Both the position numbers and the translations under genes were made by a program. DNA of 64,000 nt from Celeribacter neptunius (lineage in GTDB: Bacteria; Pseudomonadota; Alphaproteobacteria; Rhodobacterales; Rhodobacteraceae), in contig NZ_FORH01000001.1 in assembly GCF_900113955.1 (NCBI RefSeq), positions 798,395 to 862,394 of the forward strand, read 5' to 3'. The notes under the pieces are model-generated. The model saw only the letters and a program-made list of their open reading frames with translations, was not told the origin of the DNA and ran no database searches. How positions within the stretch are numbered: position 1 is the first letter of the stretch; each line of letters starts with the position of its first letter. Of this stretch, positions 37,328-46,526 are shown piece after piece.

Positions 37328-37472
37328 GCTTATGGTCCCAATCTGCTCTCAGCCATGCGCCCACGCGCAGGGTCTGTCATGCCAATATCGTGAGGGCTTT
37401 TGCCCGGATCACTCATTTACCCAGAAATACTTTTATCACCGCCGCCCTTGGAAAGAAGGGCGCGAAACAGAA

Positions 37473-37497
37473 AGGGGCGATTCAGAAAAGCGCCCCT
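37473..37497 (-). terminator. livM terminator
   Basis: AGGGGCG (37473-37479) and CGCCCCT (37491-37497) form a 7-bp stem with an 11-base loop, eight bases beyond the livM stop. TTT follows on the minus strand. It ends the liv operon. Confidence 0.65.
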
Positions 37498-37504
37498 CGC
37501 TGGG

Positions 37505-38833
37505 TCATTTCTCCGGCAGAAGCCCGCGCGGAGAGAAGCGCAGCACCACCAAGAGGATGATGCCCATGGTCAGGTAGCGCATATAGGCGACGCGTTCGAT
37601 CAGCCCGGCCTTGAGCGCGGAACCGTCGTCCAAGCCGGCGGTCAGCAGATTGACGACCCAGCCGCCGATCGGTTCGACCTCGACCCACAAAAACCAGATC
37701 AGCATGCCGCCCAGCACCGCGCCCCAGTTGTTGCCGGAGCCGCCGACGATCACCATCACCCAGACCAGAAACGTATAGCGCAGCGGCTGATAGGTGGTCG
37801 GTGTGAGCTGACCGTCAAGCGTGGTCATCATCGCGCCGGCAAAGCCAATGATGGCTGCACCGAGCACAAAGATCTGCAGGTGCCGCCCGGTGACATCCTT
37901 GCCCATGGCCTCGGCGGCCACCTCATTGTCGCGAATGGCACGCATCATCCGGCCCCAGGGGCTCTTGAGCGCCAGTTCCATGGCGGTGACGATGAGCACG
38001 ATCACGGCGAGGAAGAAGCCGGCGTAGAGCAGCTTGACGAAGATCGAGGAGCCGGTGACCGGGTCCATGCCGATCTTGTTCATCAGCTCCAGAAACCACG
38101 TCGCCTGTTGCAGGTCGATCTCATAGGGCACGGGCCGCGGCAACCCGTTGACGTTCTTGACGCCCCTTGAGAGCCAGTCCTCGTTCTTCAGCACCGCGAT
38201 GATGATCTCGGCAATGCCCAGGGTGGCGATGGCGAGATAGTCAGAGCGCAGACCCAGAGCGGTCTTGGCGACGAGCCAGGCGGCTCCTGCGGCCAGGACA
38301 CCGCCCACGGCCCAACTGAGGATCACCGGCAGGCCAAGCCCGCCCAGATAGCCGGAAACCGACGGGTCCACCGCCTCGATCGCCTCGACCGCCGGGTCGA
38401 ACAACCCGCGATAGACGAAAAAGGCGACGATGAGAAAGCCGGTGAGCAAGAGCCCGCGGGCACGTCCTTTCGGCAGGCGCGGCCAGGCTAGAACGGCGGC
38501 GATGATGGCCCCGGAGCCAAGGATGAGGGCGAGCCCCATGCGCAGCCCGCCGGCGGCCCAGGCGGCCGGCACCGGCGGCATCGAGGTCAGCACCACGGCC
38601 AGACCGCCAAGCGCGGTAAAGCCCATGACGCCGACGTTAAAGAGCCCGGCGTAGCCCCATTGCAGGTTCACGCCCAGGGCCATGATCGCCGAGATCAGCC
38701 CCATGTTGAGAATGGCCAGCGCCGAGTTCCAGGATTGCAGCAGACCCACGGCCAGAATGAGCGCCGCCATGAGGGCGAAATAGAGCGGCGCGCGCGCGGC
38801 GCCGGTCTGCGGTTGGATGCGTGTCTGGGTCAT
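37505..38833 (-). CDS. livM: Branched-chain amino acid-type ABC permease LivM
   Basis: A 442-residue inner-membrane permease with about ten hydrophobic helices, the partner of LivH. Family segments include NLQWGYAGLFNVGVMGFTAL, SDYLAIATLGIAEIII, MMRAIRDNEVAAEAMGKD, FAGAMMTTLDGQLTP and VMVIVGGSGNNWGAVLGG. It is longer than E. coli LivM core because of an extra loop (~residues 90-160). The ATG overlaps the livH stop (ATGA). Last gene of the operon. Confidence 0.92.
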   Translation of the reverse strand: MTQTRIQPQTGAARAPLYFALMAALILAVGLLQSWNSALAILNMGLISAIMALGVNLQWGYAGLFNVGVMGFTALGGLAVVLTSMPPVPAAWAAGGLRMGLALILGSGAIIAAVLAWPRLPKGRARGLLLTGFLIVAFFVYRGLFDPAVEAIEAVDPSVSGYLGGLGLPVILSWAVGGVLAAGAAWLVAKTALGLRSDYLAIATLGIAEIIIAVLKNEDWLSRGVKNVNGLPRPVPYEIDLQQATWFLELMNKIGMDPVTGSSIFVKLLYAGFFLAVIVLIVTAMELALKSPWGRMMRAIRDNEVAAEAMGKDVTGRHLQIFVLGAAIIGFAGAMMTTLDGQLTPTTYQPLRYTFLVWVMVIVGGSGNNWGAVLGGMLIWFLWVEVEPIGGWVVNLLTAGLDDGSALKAGLIERVAYMRYLTMGIILLVVLRFSPRGLLPEK

Positions 38834-39840
38834 ATCGATTGCCCCTTGAACAGGCCGGTCGGCTTAAACAGCAGCACGATGATCAGGATCGCGAAGGACA
38901 CGGCGAATTTATAGTCGGTGGACAGGAGCTGTACCAACCCGTCCGGCGCCCAGGAGTCGGGTCCGAGATAGGTCACCACCTTCTTGAAGGCGTAGGTCAG
39001 CGTCACTTCGGAGAAGGCGATGACAAAGCCACCGGCGATGGCGCCCAGCGGGTTGCCGATGCCACCGACGATGGCGGCGGCGAAGACCGGCAACAGGAGT
39101 TGCTGGAAGATGAAGGGTTTGAAGCTCTTGTCGAGCCCGTAGAGCGCGCCGGCGATGGTGGCAAGGGCTGCCACCAGGAGCCAGGTGATGGTCACCACAC
39201 GCTCCGGGTTGATGCCCGACAAGAGCGCCAGATCCTCATTGTCCGAATAGGCGCGCATGGATTTGCCGGTGCGGGTCTTGTTCAGGAACCAGAACAGCAC
39301 CGCCACGGTGATCATCGCGACGACCACGGTGATCACCTGTGTCGTGCGGATCGCGAGCCCTTCGGACAGGCCGGACCAGGCCTTGAACTCGCGGGCATTG
39401 ACGACGAACCGTGCGCCGTCGGCAAAGCGGCGATCATCGGTGCCGACGATCATCCGCACCACGCCGTTCATCACGAACATCACGCCGGTCGAGACGATCA
39501 CCAGCATCACCGGTGCGGCTTTCACCTTGCGATAGAACTTGTAGACCGCCTTGTCGGTCGCCAGCAGTAGAAGCGCCGTGGCGAGAATGCCGAAGGGCAG
39601 GGCCAAAAGCGCCGTCGGCAGCGGCCCGAGGGAGAGACCCCAGCTCTGGAACAGGGCGGTGACCAGCACCACCACCATGGCGCCGAAGGACATGGTCTCG
39701 CCATGGGCAAAGTTCGAAAAGCGCAAGACGCCGTAGATCAGCGTGACGCCCAAGGCGCCGAGCGCCAGCTGCGCACCATAGGCCGTGGCCGGGACCACGA
39801 CGAAGTTGGTAAAGGCCACGAGGGCATTGAGAAGGTCCAT
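38830..39840 (-). CDS. livH: Branched-chain amino acid-type ABC permease LivH
   Basis: A 336-residue inner-membrane permease. Family segments are GALGVTLIYGVLRFSNFAHG near the N-terminus, MRAYSDNEDLALLSGI and the conserved FAAAIVGGIGNPLGAIAGG. The start at 39840 is preceded by AGGAGGT and its ATG overlaps the stop of the small upstream gene by one base (TGATG). A longer frame upstream would overlap that gene entirely. Coupled to livM downstream. Confidence 0.93.
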   Translation of the reverse strand: MDLLNALVAFTNFVVVPATAYGAQLALGALGVTLIYGVLRFSNFAHGETMSFGAMVVVLVTALFQSWGLSLGPLPTALLALPFGILATALLLLATDKAVYKFYRKVKAAPVMLVIVSTGVMFVMNGVVRMIVGTDDRRFADGARFVVNAREFKAWSGLSEGLAIRTTQVITVVVAMITVAVLFWFLNKTRTGKSMRAYSDNEDLALLSGINPERVVTITWLLVAALATIAGALYGLDKSFKPFIFQQLLLPVFAAAIVGGIGNPLGAIAGGFVIAFSEVTLTYAFKKVVTYLGPDSWAPDGLVQLLSTDYKFAVSFAILIIVLLFKPTGLFKGQSI

Positions 39841-40214
39841 CAGACCACCTCCTGGCAAGTGCCACCAAAGGGAACCATCTTGATCCCTGTCGTTTCTGTC
39901 GTCGGAACCTCGACATAGCCGGTCATCAGACCGTCCGCGCGCAGGTCCCAGAAGCTTTTGCTGTCTTCGTTCTGATAGCGATGGGTCTCGGGGGCCTCGG
40001 CCGTGGTCTCGGTGAGACAGGTCGGGCTCTGTTCGCCTTCGTTGCGGATCAGCTTGGCACAGGTCAGCCCGTCGCCTTCTTCGAAGGCGAAACGCCAGGG
40101 CGCGCCGCCGCCATAGACGATGACCTCGCAATAGACCTGTGCCTGTGCCGCCAGCGGCGCGGTGAGGGGCAGGCTGGCAATGAGGGCGCTATAAAACATC
40201 TGTCGCAGACCCAT
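39840..40214 (-). CDS. Small secreted four-cysteine protein in the liv operon
   Basis: A 124-residue exported protein: signal peptide (~residues 1-26, ...LAAQAQ), then a compact domain with four cysteines (29, 52, 66, 120) that could form two disulfides. The visible text includes YGGGAPWRFAFEEGDGLTC and DLRADGLMTGYVEVP. I do not recognise a family. It lies 3 bp after livF and overlaps livH by one base, so it is made with the transporter and may be a periplasmic accessory. No orthologue is part of the E. coli liv operon. Confidence 0.8.
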   Translation of the reverse strand: MGLRQMFYSALIASLPLTAPLAAQAQVYCEVIVYGGGAPWRFAFEEGDGLTCAKLIRNEGEQSPTCLTETTAEAPETHRYQNEDSKSFWDLRADGLMTGYVEVPTTETTGIKMVPFGGTCQEVV

Positions 40215-40217
40215 GTC

Positions 40218-40925
40218 TCAGCCCCCCAAAAACGTCCGGCGCACGTCCGGATCGGCCAGAAGGTTGGCGCCGGTGTCGGTATAGGCATTCGCGCCTTGCA
40301 CCAGCACATAGCCTTTGTCGGCGATCTCCAGCGCCTGACGCGCGTTCTGTTCCACCATCAGGATCGAGATACCGGTCTTGGCGACCTCGATGATCCGGTC
40401 AAAGAGCTCGTCCATGACGATGGGCGAGACGCCGGCGGTGGGCTCGTCCAGCATCAAAAGCTTCGGCTGGGTCATCAAGGCGCGCCCCACGGCAACCTGT
40501 TGCCGCTGCCCGCCCGAGAGCTCGCCGGCGTTCTGGTTGCGCTTTTCATAGACCGCCGGGAACAGTTCGTAGACCTGTTCGATCGTCGGCTCGATATCGT
40601 CGGAACGGATGAAGGCGCCCATCTCGAGGTTCTCGCGTACCGTCATGGTCGGGAAGATGTTATGGGTCTGCGGCACAAAGCCCATGCCCTTGTGTACGCG
40701 CTCCTGCGGCGAGAGCTTGGTGATGTCTTCTCCGTCGAGATGGACATGGCCCTCGCGCAGGTTGAGCATGCCGAAAACGGCCTTCATCGCGGTGGATTTG
40801 CCGGCGCCGTTGGGGCCGACAATGACCGCGATCTCGCCCTTTTGCACGGTGAGAGTACAGCCGTGCAGGATATCCGCGCCGCTGCCATAGCCGCCGCGCA
40901 TTTCATTGGCGTGGAGGAAGGTCAT
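40218..40925 (-). CDS. livF: ABC transporter ATPase LivF
   Basis: A 235-residue ATPase of the branched-chain amino-acid type. Walker A GPNGAGKST, signature LSGGQRQQVAVGRAL and Walker B LLMLDEPTAG are intact, and GYVLVQGAN... near the end is LivF-like. The ATG overlaps the livG stop (ATGA). It pairs with LivG to energise the LivH/LivM channel. Confidence 0.93.
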   Translation of the reverse strand: MTFLHANEMRGGYGSGADILHGCTLTVQKGEIAVIVGPNGAGKSTAMKAVFGMLNLREGHVHLDGEDITKLSPQERVHKGMGFVPQTHNIFPTMTVRENLEMGAFIRSDDIEPTIEQVYELFPAVYEKRNQNAGELSGGQRQQVAVGRALMTQPKLLMLDEPTAGVSPIVMDELFDRIIEVAKTGISILMVEQNARQALEIADKGYVLVQGANAYTDTGANLLADPDVRRTFLGG

Positions 40926-41722
40926 GCGCTTGCCTCCCCATTCTCTGTGTCTGTCTTCTTGTTCTTCACACCGGTGCCCAGGTAAGCCTCGATCACCGCT
41001 TCGTTCTGCATGATGTCCTCGGCGGAGCCGGTGGCCATGACCTTGCCCTGCGCCATGACGATCACCGGATCGCAGAGCTGTTTGATGAAATCCATGTCAT
41101 GCTCGATCATGCAGAAAGTGTAGCCGCGCTCGACGTTCAGGCGCTTGATCGCGTCGCCGATGGTGTAGAGCAGGGTGCGGTTCACCCCGGCGCCGACCTC
41201 GTCCAAAAACACCATCTTGGCATCGACCATCATCGTGCGGCCAAGCTCCAACAGCTTTTTCTGACCGCCGGAAATCTCCCCGGCTTTCAGATCGGCAATA
41301 TGGGAAATCGTCAGGAATTCCAGCACCTCGTCCGCCTTGGCACGGAGCGCTCGTTCCTCGTCGGCGATGCGTTTGCGGCCGAACCAGGTGTTCCACAGCG
41401 TCTCGCCCGACTGACCGGCGGGCACCATCATCAGGTTCTCGCGACATGTCATCGAATGAAACTCATGGGCGATCTGGAAGGTCCTGAGAATGCCCTTGTG
41501 AAACAGCTCATGCGGTTTCAGCCCGGTGATTTCCTCACCGTTGAACAGCACCTGTCCCGAGGTCGGGGTGAGAACCCCGGCGATACAGTTGAAAAGCGAC
41601 GTTTTCCCCGCGCCATTGGGGCCGATGAGCCCCGTGATCGAGCCTTCCCTGAGTGTCAAGGAAGCGCCGTCGACTGCGCGAAATCCGCCGAAATGCATGT
41701 GAAGATCACGCACTTCGATCAT
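40922..41722 (-). CDS. livG: ABC transporter ATPase LivG
   Basis: A 266-residue ATPase. Walker A GPNGAGKTS, the LivG-type Q-loop region FQIAHEFHSMTCRENLMM, signature ISGGQKKLLELGRTM and Walker B MVFLDEVGAG are visible; the Walker B has DEV where most have DEP. GAGGGGAT precedes the ATG. It is the first gene of the overlapping livGF-x-HM block, 209 bp after livK. Confidence 0.93.
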   Translation of the reverse strand: MIEVRDLHMHFGGFRAVDGASLTLREGSITGLIGPNGAGKTSLFNCIAGVLTPTSGQVLFNGEEITGLKPHELFHKGILRTFQIAHEFHSMTCRENLMMVPAGQSGETLWNTWFGRKRIADEERALRAKADEVLEFLTISHIADLKAGEISGGQKKLLELGRTMMVDAKMVFLDEVGAGVNRTLLYTIGDAIKRLNVERGYTFCMIEHDMDFIKQLCDPVIVMAQGKVMATGSAEDIMQNEAVIEAYLGTGVKNKKTDTENGEASA

Positions 41723-41886
41723 ATGTTTCTATCCCCTCGTTCGGTGCCGTTTTATGAGCCTGTCCCAGTGTGGCTGCGGCATAAGCGATTGCGTGAGCGA
41801 CCGAAAGGCCATGTCGCGCAATTTTCGTCGTTTCAGCGCCTGATCTGGCGTGAAAATGGGCGTTTTACGCCTCTTTTGAATGGCAA

Positions 41887-41912
41887 AGGGCCCCGAACTG
41901 TGCCGGAGCCCT
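41887..41912 (-). terminator. Intercistronic hairpin after livK
   Basis: AGGGCCCCG (41887-41895) pairs with the complement at 41903-41912 in a 9-bp stem with one mismatch. The T-run is weak. It probably dampens readthrough so the binding protein is made in excess over the transporter. Confidence 0.5.
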
Positions 41913-41931
41913 GCCGTTGTCATGGTCGAGC

Positions 41932-43107
41932 TCAGCGGATATCGACCGTCTCGAAAGCGCCGTCGGTGACGGTGTAGTAACGGTAGGTGCCGGCGGCTTC
42001 GCCCGGGCCGATCAGCTCGACATTGGTGGCGCCGACATAGTCGATGTCGCCACCTTCGGCGAGGATCTTGAGCGCCTTGTCGAGTTCCCCCGGCAGGATC
42101 GGCTCGCCGGGTGCGTTGGCCACGTCGAGCACATTGGCGGCCACGGCTTCTTTCGTGGCGGCACCGCCCTTGGCCATGGCCAGCGCGATCAGCGCACCGG
42201 CGTCATAGCTTTCACGGGTGTAGGCGGAAGAGACGTTGATGCCGGCGGCTTCGCCCAGCGCGTTGAACGCGTCGGTGCCTTCGCCTTCGGCCCAGGGCAC
42301 GATACCCATGGAACCTTCGACGATGTCGCCGAGATCGGCGATCAGGCTGTCGCCATACATGCCGTCACCCATCAGGAAGGTGTCGAACGCGCCGGTGTCG
42401 CCGGCGGCCTGGATGATGCCCTTGCCGCCCTGGTCCACGTAGCCGAGCACCACGAGCACTTCGCCACCGGCGGCGGCGAGTGCGCCGATCTCGGCGGAGT
42501 AGTCGGCCTTGCCGTCCTCATGCGAGGCGTTGATAGTGATTTCACCGTCATAGGCGGCGGCAAATGCGTCCGAGAGACCCTTGCCATAATCGGAATTGGT
42601 GTAGGTCACCGCCACCGATTTGATGCCTTTTTCCTCGAGCACATCGGCCAGAACCTCACCCTGACGGGCGTCGGACGGCGAGGTGCGGAAGAACAGACCG
42701 TTGTCTTCGACGGTGGAGAGGCCCGGCGAGGTCGCCGACGGCGAAATCATCACCACGCCATTGGGTACGGCCACGTTCGACAGGACCGCGCCGGTCACGC
42801 CGGAACAGTCGGCGCCCATGATCGCCACGACACCGTCGGAGGTGATCAGGCGCTCGGCGGCGGCAGAGGCCGCAGCGGCGTCGACACAGGTGCTGTCGGC
42901 GCGCACGGGCGTGATGGTGCTGCCACCGAGGAAAGCACCGCTGTCGCTGATTTCCTTCATGGCGAGTTCGGCGCTTGCCGCCATATCCGGGGTCAGCGAT
43001 TCAATCGGACCGGTGAAGCCGAGGATCACACCGACCTTGACCTCTTCAGCGACGGCGGCACCGGCCAGAAGGGTTGCGGCGGTGGAAGCCAGAAGCAGCT
43101 TTTTCAT
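41932..43107 (-). CDS. livK: Periplasmic binding protein of the liv-type ABC transporter
   Basis: A 391-residue type I periplasmic binding protein with a signal peptide (KKLLLASTAATLLAGAAVA, residues ~2-20). The ligand-binding fold shows VKVGVILGFTGPIESLTPDM, GVVAIMGADCSGVTGAVL, SPSATSPGL and FFRTSPSDARQGEVLADVL. Family members bind branched-chain or other amino acids and amides; this ligand is unknown. GGGAGA precedes the ATG. It heads the liv operon. Confidence 0.9.
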   Translation of the reverse strand: MKKLLLASTAATLLAGAAVAEEVKVGVILGFTGPIESLTPDMAASAELAMKEISDSGAFLGGSTITPVRADSTCVDAAAASAAAERLITSDGVVAIMGADCSGVTGAVLSNVAVPNGVVMISPSATSPGLSTVEDNGLFFRTSPSDARQGEVLADVLEEKGIKSVAVTYTNSDYGKGLSDAFAAAYDGEITINASHEDGKADYSAEIGALAAAGGEVLVVLGYVDQGGKGIIQAAGDTGAFDTFLMGDGMYGDSLIADLGDIVEGSMGIVPWAEGEGTDAFNALGEAAGINVSSAYTRESYDAGALIALAMAKGGAATKEAVAANVLDVANAPGEPILPGELDKALKILAEGGDIDYVGATNVELIGPGEAAGTYRYYTVTDGAFETVDIR

Positions 43108-43504
43108 ATGAGAATTCTCCCTGTTTGGATCTTATCCTGCGGCGGAGCCTAGAACGGCTTTGACCGATTGGAAAGAGAACGGCGAGAGAACGTGCCCGGA
43201 TTTGGAGCATTCGCTTAAAAAACGAGGCGTCAACCTGCCGGGCGGGGATGAATTTTTCATCTTTTACGTGTGTTCGGGGCGAAGCCGGGGGAAAACGTCA
43301 CGCAACAGGCGGTGGAAACACCGCCGCGAGGGCCCGACTCGCGGCGGCGGCTCGCGGCGGCTGGCCAGGCACCAAACGTTGAAACGCCGGCAAGTTGCCT
43401 TAGCTCAAAGAGACGGCCTCGCCGGAGCAGCCCACCACAGGAGCAGCAGTCAGGAGCAACCGTATTGCGCCGACAGATATTGCCGACACATATTGGAGAC
43501 CCGC
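43108..43504. other. 397-bp gap with a strongly structured G+C-rich block
   Basis: No gene was seen. At 43308-43325 GGCGGTG and CACCGCC form a stem closed by a GAAA tetraloop. At 43321-43360 CCGCCGCGAG can pair with either of two adjacent copies of CTCGCGGCGG (43338-43347, 43351-43360). This could be a structured leader or small RNA; I see no match to a riboswitch I know. Confidence 0.5.
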
Positions 43505-44668
43505 ATGACCGCATCTCAGTTTCAACCTCGCACGGCTCTGCTGCTTGCGGCCACGCTTAGTCCCCTGTCGCTCATCGCACAACCGGCTCTGGCGGCAGAA
43601 CGGCGGGCGGGATCGGTCGCGGTGCAGGTGACGCAGATGATCGCCGGTCTCGAGGAGCCCTGGGCGATCGAGTTCCTGCCCGATGGGCAAATCCTCGTCA
43701 GCGAGATCGACGGGCGGCTGTTGCGGATCTCCGAAGGCGAGGCCATGATCGTTCCCGGCACCCCGGAGGTCTGGGAAAGCGGGCAGGGCGGTCTGCTCGA
43801 CATCATGATCCCGCGCGATTTTGCCGAGAGCCGCGAGGTGTTTCTCAGCTACTCAAAGCCGATGCGGGGCGGGGCCGGCACGGCGCTCGGCGTCGGTCGG
43901 CTGATCGATGGTGCGCTGGTCGGGTTTCGGGATCTTTTCACCATGGCGAACGGATCGCGCCGGAGCCACCATTTCGGCTCCCGGATCGTCGAGGCGCCGG
44001 ATGGCACGCTGTTTCTGACCGTGGGAGAACGGGGGGAGCGCGACGCCGCCCAGGATCTGTCGCGCGCCAATGGCAAGGTGCTGCGGCTAAACCGCGACGG
44101 GTCCATTCCGGCGGACAATCCTTTTACCGGCAGCTCCAGTTCCGACACCTCCATTGCAGATAGCGAAGAAGCGCTCTCGGCGATCTGGTCCTATGGGCAT
44201 CGCAATCCGCAAGGTGCAGCCCTCGATGCCGACGGCCAGCTCTGGATCAACGAACACGGGCCACAGGGCGGTGACGAGATCAATCGTGTGGAGAAAGGCG
44301 GCAATTACGGCTGGCCGCTCACCAGCTTTGGCGAAAACTACGGTGGAGGCCGCTTCGCTCCGACGGCGCTCTCGGGCACCGTCGCGCCGAGCTTTCAATG
44401 GACCCCGTCGATCGCGCCCTCGGGCCATGCGATCTATCAGGGCGAGTTGTTCCCCGCCTTGAAAGGCGCACATCTGATCGGCTCGCTGAAGTTCGACTAT
44501 ATCGCGGTGATGGCGCCTGAGACATGGGAGCAGCAGACGTGGGATCAGCAGACATGGCAATGGCCGGAGACCGGACGGGTGCGCGACATCAAGGAAGCCC
44601 CCGACGGATCGATCTGGTTTCTCTCGGTGATCGAGGGCGCGGCCTACCGGATCAGCCCGGCACAGTAA
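43505..44668 (+). CDS. PQQ-dependent aldose sugar dehydrogenase-like protein
   Basis: A 387-residue exported protein of the soluble PQQ glucose dehydrogenase/YliI fold. A signal peptide (~residues 1-30, ...QPALA) is followed by a six-bladed propeller. Family segments are GLEEPWAIEFLPDGQILVSE, HHFGSRIVEAPDGTLFLTVG, IWSYGHRNPQGAALD, NEHGPQGGDEINRV and NYGWPLTSFG, which include the usual catalytic His and calcium/PQQ ligands. GGAGA precedes the ATG at 43505. No PQQ synthesis genes are in the window. Monocistronic. Confidence 0.88.
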   Translation: MTASQFQPRTALLLAATLSPLSLIAQPALAAERRAGSVAVQVTQMIAGLEEPWAIEFLPDGQILVSEIDGRLLRISEGEAMIVPGTPEVWESGQGGLLDIMIPRDFAESREVFLSYSKPMRGGAGTALGVGRLIDGALVGFRDLFTMANGSRRSHHFGSRIVEAPDGTLFLTVGERGERDAAQDLSRANGKVLRLNRDGSIPADNPFTGSSSSDTSIADSEEALSAIWSYGHRNPQGAALDADGQLWINEHGPQGGDEINRVEKGGNYGWPLTSFGENYGGGRFAPTALSGTVAPSFQWTPSIAPSGHAIYQGELFPALKGAHLIGSLKFDYIAVMAPETWEQQTWDQQTWQWPETGRVRDIKEAPDGSIWFLSVIEGAAYRISPAQ

Positions 44669-44884
44669 GCCGGCTTGCACGGGATCGGGCGTTTCCGCCG
44701 CAGTCAAATTGCGTAACGGTTTCATGACGCGCAGGAATTGGGCATCTGCCCTCGAATTCTGCGATATTTCCTGACTCTTTTGGGTTTTCTCACCCGTGTC
44801 CTGCCTCTATAAGTCATGGACCGACCGAGAGCAGGCTTGCCCTCGGCGGGAGGAGAACGAAAAACCATCTTTGGAGTGAAGACG

Positions 44885-46255
44885 ATGACGGATTGGGTGA
44901 AAACCGCATGGCGCAACAAACCGCGTGTGCAGATGCCCGAGTATACGGACGAGGCCGCGCTGAACGCTGTTGAGGCTCAGCTTGCCAAATATCCGCCGCT
45001 CGTCTTTGCCGGCGAGGCCCGTCGTCTGCGCTCCGATCTGGCGAAAGCCGGGCGCGGTGAGGCCTTCCTGTTGCAGGGCGGCGATTGCGCCGAGAGCTTT
45101 GCCGAATTCGGTGGCGATCAGATCCGCGACACGTTCAAGGTGATGCTGCAAATGGCCATGGTGCTGACCTTCGGCGCCAAGGTGCCGGTGATCAAGGTCG
45201 GTCGCATGGCCGGGCAATTCGCCAAACCGCGTTCGGCCCCGACCGAGACCGCGGGTGGGGTGGAGCTGCCGTCCTACCGTGGCGATATCATCAACGGGTT
45301 TGATTTTACCCCGGAAGCCCGCATTCCCGATCCGCAGCGGATGTTGCAGGCCTATACCCAGGCCGCCGCGTCGCTCAACCTGCTGCGCGCCTTCTCCAAG
45401 GGCGGCTTTGCCGATATCCACCGGGTGCATGCCTGGACGCTCGGCTTTACCGAGGCCGATGAGGCGGAGAAATACCGCGACATGGCGAACCGCATTCAGG
45501 ATTCCCTGGATTTCATGAAAGCGGCGGGGATCACCTCCGAGAACAACCACGATCTGCACACCGTGGATTTCTACACCTCGCATGAGGCGTTGCTGCTCGA
45601 GTATGAAGAGGCGCTGACCCGTGTCGACAGCACCACCGGCGCCACCATTGCCGGCTCCGGCCATATGGTCTGGATCGGCGACCGCACCCGTCAGCCGGAC
45701 GGGGCGCATGTGGAATTCTGCCGTGGCATCCAGAACCCGATCGGGCTGAAATGCGGCCCGTCCACCACCGCCGAAGATCTCAAGGTGCTGATGGCCAAGC
45801 TGAACCCGAACAACGACATGGGGCGTCTGACCCTGATCGCACGGTTCGGCGCCGGCAATGTCGGGGACAACCTGCCGCGCCTGATCGAGACGGTGAAGGC
45901 CGAGGGCGCCAATGTCGTCTGGTCCTGCGACCCGATGCATGGCAACACGATCAAATCCGAGAGCGGCTACAAGACCCGCCCGTTCGAGCGGGTGCTCACC
46001 GAGGTACAGGAATTCTTTGCCGTGCATCGCGAAAACGGCACCGTCCCCGGCGGCGTGCATTTCGAGATGACCGGCAAGGATGTCACCGAATGCACCGGCG
46101 GTCTGCGCGCGGTCTCCGATGAGAACCTGTCGGATCGCTACCACACCGCCTGCGACCCGCGGCTCAACGCCAGCCAGGCGCTGGAACTGGCCTTCCTCGT
46201 CGCCGAAGAGCTGCAAAAAGGCCAGACGCCGCAGAACATCGCCGCCTCCGCCTGA
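44885..46255 (+). CDS. Class II 3-deoxy-7-phosphoheptulonate (DAHP) synthase
   Basis: First step of the shikimate pathway: condenses phosphoenolpyruvate with erythrose 4-phosphate. The 456-residue product is the plant-type (class II) enzyme, with [12 protein letters not shown] near residue 60, [14 protein letters not shown], a metal-binding [14 protein letters not shown]-like segment, [10 protein letters not shown] and the C-terminal [13 protein letters not shown]. Start 44885 gives the canonical N-terminus [12 protein letters not shown]; the frame extends 23 codons upstream without support. A terminator follows. Confidence 0.96.
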   Translation: MTDWVKTAWRNKPRVQMPEYTDEAALNAVEAQLAKYPPLVFAGEARRLRSDLAKAGRGEAFLLQGGDCAESFAEFGGDQIRDTFKVMLQMAMVLTFGAKVPVIKVGRMAGQFAKPRSAPTETAGGVELPSYRGDIINGFDFTPEARIPDPQRMLQAYTQAAASLNLLRAFSKGGFADIHRVHAWTLGFTEADEAEKYRDMANRIQDSLDFMKAAGITSENNHDLHTVDFYTSHEALLLEYEEALTRVDSTTGATIAGSGHMVWIGDRTRQPDGAHVEFCRGIQNPIGLKCGPSTTAEDLKVLMAKLNPNNDMGRLTLIARFGAGNVGDNLPRLIETVKAEGANVVWSCDPMHGNTIKSESGYKTRPFERVLTEVQEFFAVHRENGTVPGGVHFEMTGKDVTECTGGLRAVSDENLSDRYHTACDPRLNASQALELAFLVAEELQKGQTPQNIAASA

Positions 46256-46279
46256 GAGGTCGCAGATTAGAGCGTTGGA

Positions 46280-46312
46280 AGCCGGGCCGGAGCGATCTGG
46301 GCCCGGCTTTTC
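46280..46312 (+). terminator. DAHP synthase terminator
   Basis: AGCCGGGCC (46280-46288) and GGCCCGGCT (46300-46308) form a perfect 9-bp stem followed by TTTTC. Confidence 0.85.
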
Positions 46313-46404
46313 TATGCCGCACGGTTTTATGCCGGATCGGTGGTGGCGAGGCGTCTGTCGTGTTTCGCCTTGCCATGAAGACCGGGGCACCAAAGAACAC
46401 GGGA

Positions 46405-46444
46405 ACAACAAAAAGGCGCGACCCCACCACCGGGTCGCGCCTTT
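46405..46444 (-). terminator. Terminator of the PAS gene
   Basis: AAAGGCGCGACCC (46412-46424) and GGGTCGCGCCTTT (46432-46444) form a perfect 13-bp stem; on the minus strand it is followed by a T-run. It lies about 80 bp after the PAS gene stop. Confidence 0.85.
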
Positions 46445-46526
46445 CATGGTGCCGTCGGCCCGATGTCCCGGGCGCGGCACGAGCGTTTGTGCGTGAATTC
46501 TTTCTGGATCAGCTGTCGGTTTTCAC

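Noticed and set aside
43250-43504. Cobalamin or other known riboswitch before the PQQ dehydrogenase gene
   Set aside because: Hairpins are present, but I could not find the conserved boxes of any riboswitch class I know.
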